Part shown: in pieces, positions 35,001 through 45,835 of the stretch | Layout of the letters: the number at the start of each line of letters is the position of its first letter | Numbering within the stretch: position 1 is the first letter of the stretch | Assembly (NCBI GenBank): GCA_031835245.1 | Contig: JAVKOQ010000002.1 | Location: 112,501 to 176,500, forward strand | DNA from: Balamuthia mandrillaris | Taxonomy: Eukaryota > Discosea > Longamoebia > Balamuthiidae | Length of the DNA: 64,000 nt | Reading direction: 5' to 3' | Notes under the pieces: generated by a model | The model's input: the letters and a program-made list of their open reading frames with translations, nothing else | Databases searched by the model: none | Told to the model about the DNA's origin: nothing | Program-made: the position numbers and the translations under genes

Positions 35001-35270
35001 ACTCTTCACTCAGTGGATCTTGTTAACTTGAGTTTGGTCGATTGCTGTCGTACTTCTTTTTCTTCTTCCTCTTCTTCTTCGTCACCGACAACATCGCAAC
35101 AAGGAGCAGAAAAACATTCTTTGACAACTGCACTTCCAGAACAACAACAGAAAGATGGAAAAGCAGACCAGGAGAAAGAGAAAGGGATTCAGTCCTTCAC
35201 GTCCACTGCGACGCTCAACGTGATCAGCGTCATCACCAACACTCGTCACAGTCTTAAAACTTTGTTGTAA
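30510..35270 (+). CDS. C2-like / calpain domain III-like / ankyrin-repeat protein
   Basis: Eight exons (30510-30783, 30856-31075, 31157-31391, 31540-31705, 31806-31970, 32034-32098, 32167-32827, 33232-35270), all phases consistent, 1274 residues. Order of domains: a low-complexity start; a C2-like beta region from about residue 80 (SLRVTIYDVRFP ... YVEVDVLDA ... GELRIGFKL); then a calpain large-subunit domain III-like sandwich at about 244-375 (GEWNDKTAGGSLDYPTW, NNTQYFLAISVP, QAGCFVVIPCTKYPN, EGEYSLWIEGDY). After an acidic Ser-rich linker come about seven ankyrin repeats (from about residue 455; GHYECVNLLLAKGADMN type). A long Ser/Lys-rich tail contains one more ankyrin-like unit near the 34340-34400 codons. 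No papain-like protease domain is present, so this is probably a Ca/lipid-sensing scaffold; that role is inference. Confidence 0.82.
32833..33165. repeat. CTCTCTGT-type repeat filling an intron of the ankyrin gene
   Basis: About 330 bases of CTCTCTGT/CTCTCC units between the donor at 32828 and the acceptor ending at 33231. It splits the ankyrin array. Another (CT)n lies at about 31974-32004 in an earlier intron. Confidence 0.95.
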
Positions 35271-36551
35271 AATCATTATTGTTGCTAGACTGCCTCTCTC
35301 TCTCTCTCTCGCTTCCTCTCTCTCGTCTCTCTCTCTCTCTCTCTCGTCTCTCTCTCTCTCTCTCGTCTCTCTCTCTCTCTCGTCTCTCTCTCTCGCTTCT
35401 TCTTCGGTTGCTCTCTACAACATGACCATTTTATTATGTACATGAAACGGTCAAGCGTTTGACTAGGTACGCGGCACTGCACACCCAGAGGGTTGGGGAT
35501 ACGGCCCAAACAGGAGGAATTAAATTCTGAAGGCAAAACATATCGACCCGGTCGCTGCGGATGTTGGTGATTCCATAAGCAAGAAGCTTATGAGCTACCT
35601 TTTTGTCAAAAGGTTCGTGGAGCGAAAAAGGTGAGGCTGTACAAATGGTCCAACAGCTCATCATCTGAAGACTCATCTTCACTTGAGTTGTTCTCCTCCT
35701 GAAGCTCAGCTCTCTTCTCGAACGATGCGCTGTCTTTCAGCCTCCAATCTTCTTCAAAGCTACGACTTTAGGATTCCACAATCTGAACCCTCGCCTCGGG
35801 TGGATCAGTTCTGCTGCCATCGAGTCCAATTCCTTTCGATGTTCCTTCGGAATCAACGCGTAGGAAAGACAAGGATGCGATCCAACGAAGGTGCGAGGAG
35901 CACGAGGGCTATGGGGACAACGAGGAGAGGACTATTAGGACCACAAGGAGCACGACAAGTAGGAAGAGGACGATGACTACTACGAGGAAGAAGCCCTTGG
36001 CGAAGAGGAGGAGCATCACTGAACATGAATGAGGAGCATGAGGCAGCGGAAGAGCACGAGGAAGACGAGCTGCAGGAGGAACAGCACCGCTGGAACGGCT
36101 AGTGAAACCACTGTTTAAAACGCGTCTTAAAATACAGCTATGACCTACAATTCCCGGCCCCAAACCCAGAAGATGAGTTTGAGGAAGCAGGGGGCGGCAC
36201 TGCTGAAGCAGCATGCTGCAATTAGAAAAATATAGCAGTACGTTGTTTTTGTTGATAAATGCCGGCAATGTATATCAATGCTTGAATTACCTATACAACG
36301 GAAGGACTAGGGACGAGTGCCAGTACAACTATAGATGATTGAGAGCTAAAACACCAGTTAAGAGGCGCTTTTAAGCAGGACAGCAATGGCTCTGCTGCGG
36401 AGGGCGCCCTACATATTCTGTTAGACTGCTGCACAAGGCAGAGACTCCACCGAAACCCCCCAGAGCAGTGGAGACTCCGTTGCAACAATACGAGTTAACT
36501 GTAGGGTAATGCTTTGTCAATTTTTTTTGAAGAAAGTATTGGCATTACAAT
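35271..36551. other. Intergenic, low-complexity, no gene recognised
   Basis: Begins with a CT/CTCTCG repeat (35291-35400). The remainder has short ORFs of no recognisable family and a G/A-rich stretch (35880-36080) coding for low-complexity sequence. Possibly decayed transposon; I cannot support a call. Confidence 0.45.
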
Positions 36552-38078
36552 TTAAATGTTTGAAGGAGGAACAGTTGTTTGGTAGATGATCCTTAGCCTG
36601 CCATCAGTCACATGTCCAATCTCTTGCCCAGAAAGGTTAACAAGAGTGGCACTGGGGTGAGCAAAAGACAATCTGTGGAATGAGTCCTGTAACAGAACAT
36701 GCGTTTACTGAGGAAATGCTCTCAATGCAATAAAATCAAGAGACATACCTTAAGCAATCCCCAGCCAAATACAATGTGGCTGTCTTTGTACCATGACTGT
36801 TGGTCCGTCAGAATGAAAATATCACTTTGTTGAACTGTGATAGAGAACGAAGTAAACGCTGAGTCCTTGTGAATTTCAGCAGGTTCGAGGGTCATAGTAA
36901 ACTGGGAAGTGGACAGAGGAACTGCTGCTCCAAACGAGTCAGCCCACACGTCTAAACAACTGTGGTTAGCAATTGCATTCACACAAACAAGCAACACACA
37001 ATAGAACAGTACCTTGCTCGCTGTACATGTGAGAGGACAAACCGGTGTCAATCAGCACGTTGAAGACATCGGAAGCAATGGTATGTTCAGCATGAGTAAT
37101 ATAATTGGTGGTTGTAATTCCAGAACCAGCAATTTTGATTCTGGCACCAAACATCCAGAATGGACCGTTTACTCCAAGCATGATGAGAGGGTTATCGAAT
37201 GTGTGTACATGTCCACAACCAGCATCAATCAAAAAGGTGTTGTCAGCAGGGTTTTCATGGAACTTAAATTCAAAGAAGATACATTCTCGAGCATTGTTTG
37301 TGTCATGGTCCCAGATCCAATCAGTTGCAGGGTTAAGAGGCCAGTTTGAGGTGCGTTCTGGTCTATCATTTGACGAAGGGGGAGGGGCAGGGGCAAGACC
37401 CCAGATTGAAGGTATCACTGGAAGGTTATAAGCAAGGTTGACTTTGCCTGTGCCATCAAGGAGGGTGGCAATTTTTGGGGTGTAGGAGTAAAAGAGTGAA
37501 TAGCGAGGACACCTTCCTTGGTGTGCAGCATTTGGAGAGTTGGCACATTCAAAGTAGGGCTGGGAGCTTTTAGCAACAAAACCTCCAGTAGTGGAACCTA
37601 AATAATACTTCCAGCCTTCAGCAGAGAACCTTGGTATTTGGTTTACAGCCTGAGAGTTAATGAAAGTTGATGTCCATGGTTGATCTGGAATAGTGTCAAA
37701 GATTGACTTCCATTTATCAATGGCATTGGCAGCCCCAGTGTTGCCAATAAGGTCAATAAACCCACGTCTAGTTTCAGGTATAAGAGGATACCCTTCTACA
37801 GAGGGATCATCTGTCACACGGTATCCACCAGCAAGCACAAAGGCCCCATAGGAGCCAGTGTCAAGTATATTGCGAATGGCCCACCAGTCGAGGGTAAAAG
37901 GGTTTCTTCTAACAAATTCAATAGTTGGGTGAACTGCATGACCAAAGGTATCTTCTAAAATAGGACTTTCATAGTTGATAAACAATGTATTTTGCCATAC
38001 CATATCAGAATAATTCTGACCAAATACTACAATACAAAAAGTAGCAAGCAAAATACACACACAAGTGTAACGTATCAT
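36552..38078 (-). CDS. Secreted protein with two DTG motifs, possible divergent aspartic protease
   Basis: Exons 38078-37013, 36951-36749 and 36686-36552 splice in phase to 467 residues. A clear signal peptide (MIRYTCVCILLATFCIVVFG) starts the protein. Two hydrophobic-DTG motifs are seen: NILDTGSYGAF (Asp at residue 73) and VLIDTGLSS (Asp at 344). Near the end, HIVFGWGLLKDSFHRLSFAH resembles the pepsin-like closing strand (FG-LL-...). These suggest a highly divergent A1-type aspartic protease. The lobe spacing (271 residues) is larger than in pepsin and there is no clear flap, so the call is tentative. It also has a Pro-rich loop and several Cys. It is divergent from the 38309 gene by 230 bases. 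An inverted broken copy lies at 51.2-52.3 kb. Confidence 0.62.
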
Positions 38079-38308
38079 TTTTATACTTTCAAAACCATAA
38101 AGAAAGTAATGTATGAAGACTATTTATATTTCATTATTAATCAACTTTCTCTATCCTAATTTAGAACTATATAAAATTACTTAAATAAGTAATATGGCTA
38201 TTGATTCCAAAAATGGCAAAAATATTTTCACCTCCTGGGCAAAGGAGCATAAAAATTTGAAAGATAAAAAGGCAACACTTTTCTTTTAAAATAGACATAT
38301 TCATCAAG
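38079..38308. promoter_or_regulatory. AT-rich divergent promoter region of two secreted-protein genes
   Basis: Only 230 bases, very AT-rich, between the ATGs of the 36552-38078 (-) and 38309-40501 (+) genes. It probably drives both. No telomere-like box. Confidence 0.5.
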
Positions 38309-40501
38309 ATGTTGAAGCTTGTGTTTCTTCTGCTTCTTCTTACCTCTATAGTTGTGGCACAGAAATGTATTTCAGACACTGGGTTAACAGTGGACTCTAC
38401 TGTGGACCATTTTCGTTGCTCTCAAAGCATGATACCATGTGCATATGATGCAACCAACACACTTAAATGTGTAAATCACCGTGCAGGCTGTAATCAGATG
38501 TTATCTACAGACCCAACTATCACAACTGATTTAAGGCGAGCTATGTGTCCTGGTGCTCATCCTATGGCAAAGAGCATTTCAGCTGAGTGGGCTGCTCAAC
38601 AAGGCATATCAACTTCTTATTGGTTGTGGTATTCCCATGAGCGTGACCTATCTAAGAGACTACCTTGGCAATATTCTGACCTGTCAGGAGCAGGTGTTGA
38701 TCTTCCTAGACCCTTGAAACCAAAATTCTTGGCTTTAGCAAACGAATTAGTGATGGACTGCAAAATGTGGGCAAATCACTATGGCCTTGATGTCAACACT
38801 TGGTGCTTTAAGATTACCCCTCCAGATCTCACTACCTATCCTCATCTTGCTGTTTATGCTGAGTTTACGGGTGGTACTAAGAGTTCTGCTCAGTATATAT
38901 GGTCATCTCCAGCAACTGGAAATTGGCATTCTAATCCTGATTTAGCTTGTAACCCAAATGATATCAGCGATCAATCAAGTTATTGTATCTGGTATGATGG
39001 AACAAACACTGGAAAACCTGGATCTTGGTCAAAACCTATGACAGACTTGAGTTTTGTTAGATATGATGATACAACAGTCTTTCCACTTGAAGACAGAATT
39101 TGGGGAGGTTATGCCTGTGATCTTAGTGACCTTTCCATCTATAAAGCAGATCATTATACCTGTTCCTGGCAATTCACTGGTGCTGCAGTTTCCAACTGCC
39201 GTGACCCTGCAACCAACAAAGTTGTTTCCAGTAAATGTACTCGCACCCCTGATTGTAGTGGAGCATGGTTGACTTGCTCCAATGCTGAGACCAGACAATC
39301 AGCCTACAGAGATGATGACTTTGAGGATAGGCAAGTCAAGGTGATTGCAAATACCGGAACTACTGCAGGAGTTTACTTTAGGGATGAGCAAACAAGCAGT
39401 TTGTGGTACCCTTTCAATGCTGCAGATACCATCTGTTTCCTATTAGAATGTATAACACCAACTTCTTGGACTTGGGGTGGCAACACTTGGTCAACTACTG
39501 GCTGTGGCAACAAGTGTTGTACACTTAATGCACCACCAAACACTTTACCATCAACTTTTTGTTGTGCTGACACGGTTGTGAATGGCATATACAGAAGGCC
39601 TTTTCTTCCTGCACCAGCCGAAACCACATACACAATTGATTATATTCTTGATAACTTGGCGGGTAACCCAACTTATGTCTCAACTGTCCAAACGACGGGA
39701 ATGACCAAAGTATGTGGAACCAAAGTGTATAAATATGAAACCACTGCCAACTTGGATGACCTTCAAACGTGGGCTCGTGGAGCCTTATCTCTTACCACTG
39801 GAGGAACTTGGGGTGATTGGGCTAACTCAGCACATGACCCTAAAATCTATTATGTTCCAACCACCTCTGAATACCGTTTCGATGTGGTTTCCAACACTAA
39901 AGCCAAGTCTGATCAAATTTCGTTCAGAATGTCTGACCATTTTGCTGGCATGTTCCGCTACGGTGGTGCCTATGTGGATCCCAACTTTCCTGCCACTCTT
40001 CAAGATTTCTTTGACAAGCAAGAGGCTCACGACTTACTGGCCTATGGTCTCGCCAACAACCAGAGTGGCACTGCACAAACGGATCTTCTCAACAGAGCTT
40101 ACCCTGCAGACCAATCTTATATCACTGATTTGGACTATGAACCACTTGAATGTGACGATGCCCGCACTCCTAATGTGTTTATTAATTCCAACGGCAAACT
40201 TGCAATTTTCATTCCTGCTTCTACCAGATATTACACCTACACCAAGGTAACCGGCCCACCTGTTAGCTTCACGAAATCAACTTCTTCTTCCGTTATGGGT
40301 TCCAGTCAAGGAGCTGTTGACGTGTTGCCTACCAGCAGTGACACATCAATGACTTCCTTTAGGATTCCTTGCAGAGCTACTTCTGACCCTGCCTCAAACA
40401 TTAACTTTATTGACTGTGCTGCTTTGCCCTCTTCATTTTCCAGCACCGCTGGTTGGCCGTATGCCTCATACACAGGAAGCTGTACTCCTTATAGGACTTA
40501 A
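38309..40501 (+). CDS. Large secreted Cys-rich protein, two-part
   Basis: Single-exon gene of 730 residues with a signal peptide (MLKLVFLLLLLTSIVVA). The N-terminal part (about 20-345) is Cys/Trp-rich with blocks such as HFRCSQSMIPCAYD and YICSWQF-type repeats of Cys and Trp. I do not recognise it. The C-terminal part (about 350-730) is the same domain as the protein at 28609-29788: GVYFRDEQTSSLWYPF, CCADTVVNGIYRRPFLPAPA, TTGMTKVCGTKVYKY, FAGMFRYGGAYVDP, LLNRAYPADQSYI and FRIPC. The even number of conserved Cys suggests an extracellular, disulfide-held fold such as a cyst-wall, adhesion or enzyme module. Codon use is AT-richer than in the housekeeping genes to the left, and there are no introns. 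Could be a lineage-specific family. Confidence 0.75.
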   Translation: MLKLVFLLLLLTSIVVAQKCISDTGLTVDSTVDHFRCSQSMIPCAYDATNTLKCVNHRAGCNQMLSTDPTITTDLRRAMCPGAHPMAKSISAEWAAQQGISTSYWLWYSHERDLSKRLPWQYSDLSGAGVDLPRPLKPKFLALANELVMDCKMWANHYGLDVNTWCFKITPPDLTTYPHLAVYAEFTGGTKSSAQYIWSSPATGNWHSNPDLACNPNDISDQSSYCIWYDGTNTGKPGSWSKPMTDLSFVRYDDTTVFPLEDRIWGGYACDLSDLSIYKADHYTCSWQFTGAAVSNCRDPATNKVVSSKCTRTPDCSGAWLTCSNAETRQSAYRDDDFEDRQVKVIANTGTTAGVYFRDEQTSSLWYPFNAADTICFLLECITPTSWTWGGNTWSTTGCGNKCCTLNAPPNTLPSTFCCADTVVNGIYRRPFLPAPAETTYTIDYILDNLAGNPTYVSTVQTTGMTKVCGTKVYKYETTANLDDLQTWARGALSLTTGGTWGDWANSAHDPKIYYVPTTSEYRFDVVSNTKAKSDQISFRMSDHFAGMFRYGGAYVDPNFPATLQDFFDKQEAHDLLAYGLANNQSGTAQTDLLNRAYPADQSYITDLDYEPLECDDARTPNVFINSNGKLAIFIPASTRYYTYTKVTGPPVSFTKSTSSSVMGSSQGAVDVLPTSSDTSMTSFRIPCRATSDPASNINFIDCAALPSSFSSTAGWPYASYTGSCTPYRT

Positions 40502-41380
40502 GTCTATGAATGTTTTGCATAATATAAAGTTGACATAAAATAAAACCATCACACTTTATTCCTGTCATTTCTGAATGTCCAGTTTCTTTTGTTCAAGAAC
40601 AGTGTCAAATGTTGATTGTATAACATGCAATCACTATCCTATCTGTCAGCTTTATTGTCCTCTTTTTCTTCAAAAAATTAAGAATGCTCTATGTTCGTTG
40701 GGTTTGTGAAGACACAGCAAAAGATGCAGGTGAAAGGGAGTCGAATTGGAGGCTGATTTGAGAACGGGAAAGGGTCAAAAGAGGCTCAGCCAAGATGAAT
40801 GAAGCTAAGTGTGAGGACAAACCAAAAAGCACACAAAATGGGCTCCATAAACAAGGTGGTGAGCGGAGTTTAAGAAAGGATTCTGTTTTCAAAATGGGGT
40901 TGGTTGGTCAAAAAAAAACAGGTGGATGAAAAGGGTTTATTACAGAGTTGTAGGTGGTTTGGGTTGTGGACGAGACAGGAGCGCTGAGATCCTCTGTTTC
41001 CTCACCATCAACCATTCCCTCATCCTCTGATAGTTGAAGCACAGGGGTGAAGGCGTGGTAGGCTGCCTGTCCTTCACTTTGTCTTTGAGGGACGATGAAG
41101 TACGCACAAAATATATGGATCACGCAGCTTCAGCAAAAGCGACTCCTCTCTGTCGACATCTGCATTAAAAACGTGATATCTGCATTTGTACTTGCAGTCA
41201 CTTTGCAGGGACCAATCTGAGCATCTCCACTAGCGTCCTTATTTCTTTTTTCAGGGCATCGCAACTGGCTCGCGATCACTCACACGCTTCCCTTGTCCAA
41301 CTGGTAGTACGAGGTATTCGCTCCTCCCTCACGTTCAAACTCTGTTTCTTTTTCTCCTTCCCTTATCTCTTTCTCCCTTT
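40502..41380. other. Intergenic, no gene recognised
   Basis: 3' flank of the secreted-protein gene followed by short, unconvincing ORFs. The right end merges into the inverted piggyBac relic. Confidence 0.45.
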
Positions 41381-42760
41381 TCTCTCATTCAGAGTATGCT
41401 GTAAAGTGTTTGCTCAACTTCTTGAGTTGTATTCATTCATCTCCCCTATATTTTCATGTCATGGCATCATTTTTGCTTGTTTTGCAATGCGACATCATTT
41501 CTTTTACAGTACTTATCGTTTTTTTTCTTTTCCCCTTGGAACAGATGCTTTGCTGGCCAGTTTATCATCCTCTGGAAATGTGTCATCACTGGCTGACTCA
41601 TCGCCCCACCGAACATAGGGGTTGTGGATGAGCTTGCTTCCCTGGGGCAAGCAACTAACCCATGCAACAAGAGATATTGGGATGCTTGAGTTAGACGCAG
41701 GTCTAGAAGATGGCAACGATGCTAGAGAAGAAGAGGAAGATGAAGAGAGCCACATCATTGGAGTTTTTGAACAACAGGAGGATGACGACGAGATGACGAA
41801 CACAGACCACCACTTTATGAATATGACAATGACATCGATGATGACGAAGAGGAGAAGGCAATGAAGAGGAAGAGGACAATAATAAATACGAAGAAGAAAA
41901 AGAAGAGAGAAGAGAGAAGAGAGAAGCTAAAGATGATGATGAAGATAAGGACCAAGATGAAGAAGCAGACGAAGGCGATAAAGACGAAGACGATGATGAA
42001 GGAGAAGTGGAGGAAGAAGATAGCAGCGGTTGGATGACTTAGTGTTGGGCGCAATGCTTTGGACAACCAAGTGGCGCCGAGACGAGCAGCACCGGCAACC
42101 TTGGGAAGCAGATGCTCAAAACGCTCTCGTTTCTTGCTTGTTTATTCTCATTATGGTCTCAATACACTCTTTTTTGCTCCTTACATCAATCGTCTTTAAG
42201 CCTCTTTTGGCTCAAAACACGCACATCCCGGTTTCTTTGTTGCCTCAAAACCCACTCACCGCTGTACACTTTTGACCGAAAATAGATCTTCATCAACTGC
42301 AAATACCTTGACGAAACCGACGCCCATCTCCCACCACACGAAATGTGAAAGAACCTCAACCCCTATACAAACATTTGATCACGAAAACCTCGAAGAATTC
42401 TCTGGATTTTGCGCAGCACAAGCCCAGCTGCATCACTCAGCTACTGTACTCCGAACCTTCCAAACGTCATTAAACACTCCACTAAACCTCAAACACTCAA
42501 GCATTGTCTAGACAGGATACAGTTTCATACTCTGCGGTGCACCAATCAGCAAAGAAGCAAGGTGACATCACACTCTAGACCTAATACGCCGTATCAGAAC
42601 ATGCAATGTACAAGCAGTTGCAACTACGGTACGTAGACAAGGAGACCAAAGAAAGAAAGACTTCCAAAAGTAGTTGGAGGCATGGGAGAGATAGTATAGA
42701 ATGGTAAGGAAGAGCCGTGGGAAGGCTGAGTGATAGGAAAGACGAGCCGCAAGCCTTTTT
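41380..42760 (+). mobile_element. Inverted, degenerate copy of the piggyBac element's 5' part
   Basis: Reverse-complement similarity to 20.7-22.2 kb. Shared features: a piece with CAGATGCTTTGCTGG (41545 and 22198); an acidic-repeat region; the segment around ACAACCAAGTGGCGCCGAGA; the segment ending in GTTGCAACTAC near 42632; and then, after an internal deletion of about 400 bases, the codons for GDQRKKDFQK-LEAWER (compare GHQRKKDFQKSLEAWER at 20.75 kb). It contains stops and frameshifts and lacks the catalytic half. It is abutted on the right by a copia fragment. Confidence 0.65.
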
Positions 42761-42844
42761 ACCACAACAATTTTTGAAGTGACCGAAGGATAAACACAAC
42801 TTGTACACTCCTACGTTTGCATCAACGTACCCTCCTCCTCGAAC

Positions 42845-43329
42845 AAATGTCACTTTTGTATGTTTGTAGACGACAAAACACGTAGGGTCTGGGTCTCGCT
42901 ACTGAACACTAAGAAGAATTTGGAGAACTTCACTGCAATTTATGGAAGAATCCAAACCAAGTAAATCGACTTAGCAATGATGGAAGCGTGTACATCGACA
43001 GTGGCGTAGTGCAAACTCTTCGAAGGAGTATAGTTTAAATGATCAACTCCATCGTGCACAGAATGGAATGGCTGAGTGGATGAACAGAACGCTCATGGAC
43101 GTAGTCAGGTGCATGCTGCATCATTCTGGAGTCTCACTGACGTGATGGGGCGAAGCGCTGATGCTGGCAGTTCGGAGAACGAATTTGTTAGAGACAAAGA
43201 ATAAGACTCCAGAAGAACTTTGGTTTGGACAGGAACCATCGTTGGATCGCATCCGTGTTTTGGAATGAAGGTCTACGGGTTGATTCCGAAGGAACATCGA
43301 AAGGAACTGGACTCAGAGCAGCAGCCGTA
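42845..43329 (+). mobile_element. Copia-type retrotransposon integrase fragment, broken
   Basis: Translated pieces match the Ty1/copia integrase core in order. They are FVDDKTRRVWVSLLNTKKN (first catalytic Asp), LSNDGSVY (second Asp region), AQNGMAEWMNRTLMDVVRCM (TPQQNGVAER-like block) and RTNLLETKNKTPEELWFGQE followed by LDRIRVFGMKVYG. At least one stop and two frame changes. No LTRs were identified. Confidence 0.7.
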
Positions 43330-43582
43330 GTATCCAGTGGTGCAGATCTGCTCAGTGAGGATAATCGTTGCCATCGCGACTTACGAAGGATCGTTAATGC
43401 AGATCTGCATTAACACGGAGCACGTACAGGTGATACTATTTTATGAAATTTCGATCAATAGTTTTTTTGTCGAGCAGAACAGGAAAGCGCTATGGACGTC
43501 CGAAAAACTTTGTATGGGTTTCCCTGCTAAAGTTCACAGCTTCGGTTGTGAACATTTTTTGTCGACAAAGGGAGACCAAAAA

Positions 43583-45511
43583 ATGGAGAGAAAAGAGTAC
43601 AGGAAGCTATGGATGCAGCAAGACCGAGCCAAAAAGAAACGCGAAAGGGAGGAGAAGGAAGAACAGGAACAGCGGCTGTTTGAAAAGAAGAAAAAACAAC
43701 GCAGGAAAGATGCCAAGCAGAAGCGCCTTCAACGACAAGATAGGAAGGAAAAGGAAGAGCTAAAACACCACCAAGAAAGCAAGGAGCTTGAGTACCTGCG
43801 ACAGCACTGTAAAGAGTTGGAAGGAAAGCTGCAGAAAAGAAAACAGCAACTTATTGAACAACAGGTATCACAAGCCTACTTGTAGAGTATGACTTTGGTT
43901 ATTCTTGTTGTTTAATAAGTTGATGTTTTCTTTAGCAAACAACGGAGGAGTTGAGGCAGCAACTGGACAAGCAACATTTACAACGTGAAAATGAAAGAAA
44001 AAGAGAGAGAACAACAAACCATATCACTGCTTAAGCTTATCAACCGGTTGATTGAGCTTTGTAAGTCAATGAACCAAAACAATCCTTTACGGCGGCAGTT
44101 GGTGGCTGTGTTAACACAAGACTGGAAGAAGAAAGAAGTATGCTCAAGATTGCAAATAAGTCCAGCAATGCTTTGGCGAGGAAGAAGAGACCTTGTACTG
44201 AAGAGACCTATTTGGCGAATTGTTCAAAGGGCACCAAACATTCAGCAACCAAGGCGTCGGGCAGCAGCTAAGCAGCAATTCTGGGCAATAGTCGATGACA
44301 TTGCTCCCTGCCCATCAGGTCGGAACTACCACGTCTACGTTGGAACTAGAAGAGGGTTTTATAAGGCCTATATGAGAGAACACAGACAACGAGGACATGT
44401 AGGTGAACCATTGTCATATGGAGAGGTTATGTACCATCTCTTGGCCCGACGAAGAGGAAGAAATCAAGAAGAAGCTGCAAACCTTGTACGGTTCCATTGG
44501 AAGAGAAAGGCAAAATGGTGTCACAAGTGTAGACGCTATGAAGAGCTTGCAGCAAAAAAAGAAGTCAACGGGTTGGATGAAGAGGAAAAAAAGGAATGGC
44601 CAAAGCTAGAAGATCATCATTGCTTGCAGTATGCCCAGCGTTCCCATTACCTAAAGGTACAGACTTAGTTGCTTTGGTCTCTGAACAAAAACCTTACATT
44701 ACCTGAAAAGACAAAACATCAGCTGGCGCAAGGTGAGGCTCTTATTCTTCAAGACTTCACACAACTCAAGACTGAAGCTGGGGGCTTCTATCAAGACCTA
44801 ATCATCGTGTGGTTTGAGAGAGAAGCAGATGGTCAGCTTACGAGCCATTATCAACACTTCTTAACGGACAAGAAAACAGAAAGAAGTGAAGAAGGAAAGA
44901 AGACAAAAAAAAGGTACACAGCAGACCTTAACTTCGTGGCAGGCGTGTGGGAGAAGCTTTTGGAGTCAACATGGAAGGACTTCAAAAAGCTCATCGTCTT
45001 CTCGGATGGGTGTGGCCGGCAGTTTAAGTGCACGAAACACATGGCATGGATGCAGTCAGTTGCCTGTGACAAAAATCTTCCTGTAGATTACAACTTCTTT
45101 GCTTCAAACCACGGCTACAACCAGTGTGATGTTATCGGTGCTCAGGCGCAACGTACCTTGGTTTGTTGGGAACTGGACCAAGGCAGCCAAGGCAAAGATG
45201 CAAGGCTCAAAGTTCCAAAGGACATAGCAGCTGTCATTTCTACCACGAAAGGCCATGAAGGTTCTGTTGCTCCGGAACCAAAGAAGATAGAGAAAGTTAC
45301 CACACGGCAAGGCCTTAAAGATTGGCATCGAATAGAATACCAACCAGAGGGCACACTTCGCGTTTGGCATGCTTCCACGGATAAGGCTCCACGAGCTACC
45401 TTGAAGCTCACCAACCACAAAAGCTTCGTTTTTACAACAGGCGCAGACAGTAGGAAGGCGCGTGAGGAGGCCAAAAAGCAACCACCTCCTTCTCCTGCTG
45501 CTTGGGAATGA
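43583..45511 (+). mobile_element. DDE-like transposase gene, copy 1 (frameshift and one TAG)
   Basis: Exon 1 (43583-43864) encodes a K/R/E-rich coiled coil; exon 2 starts at 43936 after a short GT-AG intron. Relative to copy 2 (60563), exon 2 has a frame change near 44010. The main frame then runs NRLIELCKSMNQNNPLRR to HYLKVQT, stops at one TAG (44666-44668) and continues in the same frame (LLWSLNKNLTLPEK) to 45511. Probable catalytic region: LILQDFTQLK, VFSDGCGRQFKCTKH and FFASNHGYNQCDVIGAQA. This pattern (acidic residue after a strand, DGC--QFK, then a HG-----D motif) is seen in unplaced eukaryotic DDE transposase families. A Cys pair (WCHKCRRYEE) precedes it. Inactive as written. No terminal repeats were identified. 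Confidence 0.68.
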
Positions 45512-45835
45512 CTTCGCTTTCTTCTCTCTAATATTTTTTTGTCTACAATTGTTGACGTCAGCAACTAACGATCAATCGAAAACTTGCTGACAGAACACCT
45601 GCAATTGCTCTGTGTCATGGATGAGGTATCATGTTAATTTTATGCAACTCACCGTCGATTCACAAAATAGCCTTTTTCTCTCTTTCTTGTTTCTTTTTAT
45701 TTTCTTTTAAAATAAACTGCTCAGGGCAAGCGTGTATCAGTCAACAATTTTGATTAGATTACAACTCTGAGTGGATAACTGGTGCTCTTCACTTCCAAGA
45801 ACTTCAAAAAGTTTATTAAACTAATGAACACCTCT
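45512..45835. other. Intergenic, nothing recognised
   Basis: AT-rich flank between the transposase copy and a secreted-protein gene on the opposite strand. Confidence 0.45.

Noticed and set aside
35434..36488. Several 65-120 residue ORFs
   Set aside because: No recognisable motif, no consistent splice model and composition like random frames.
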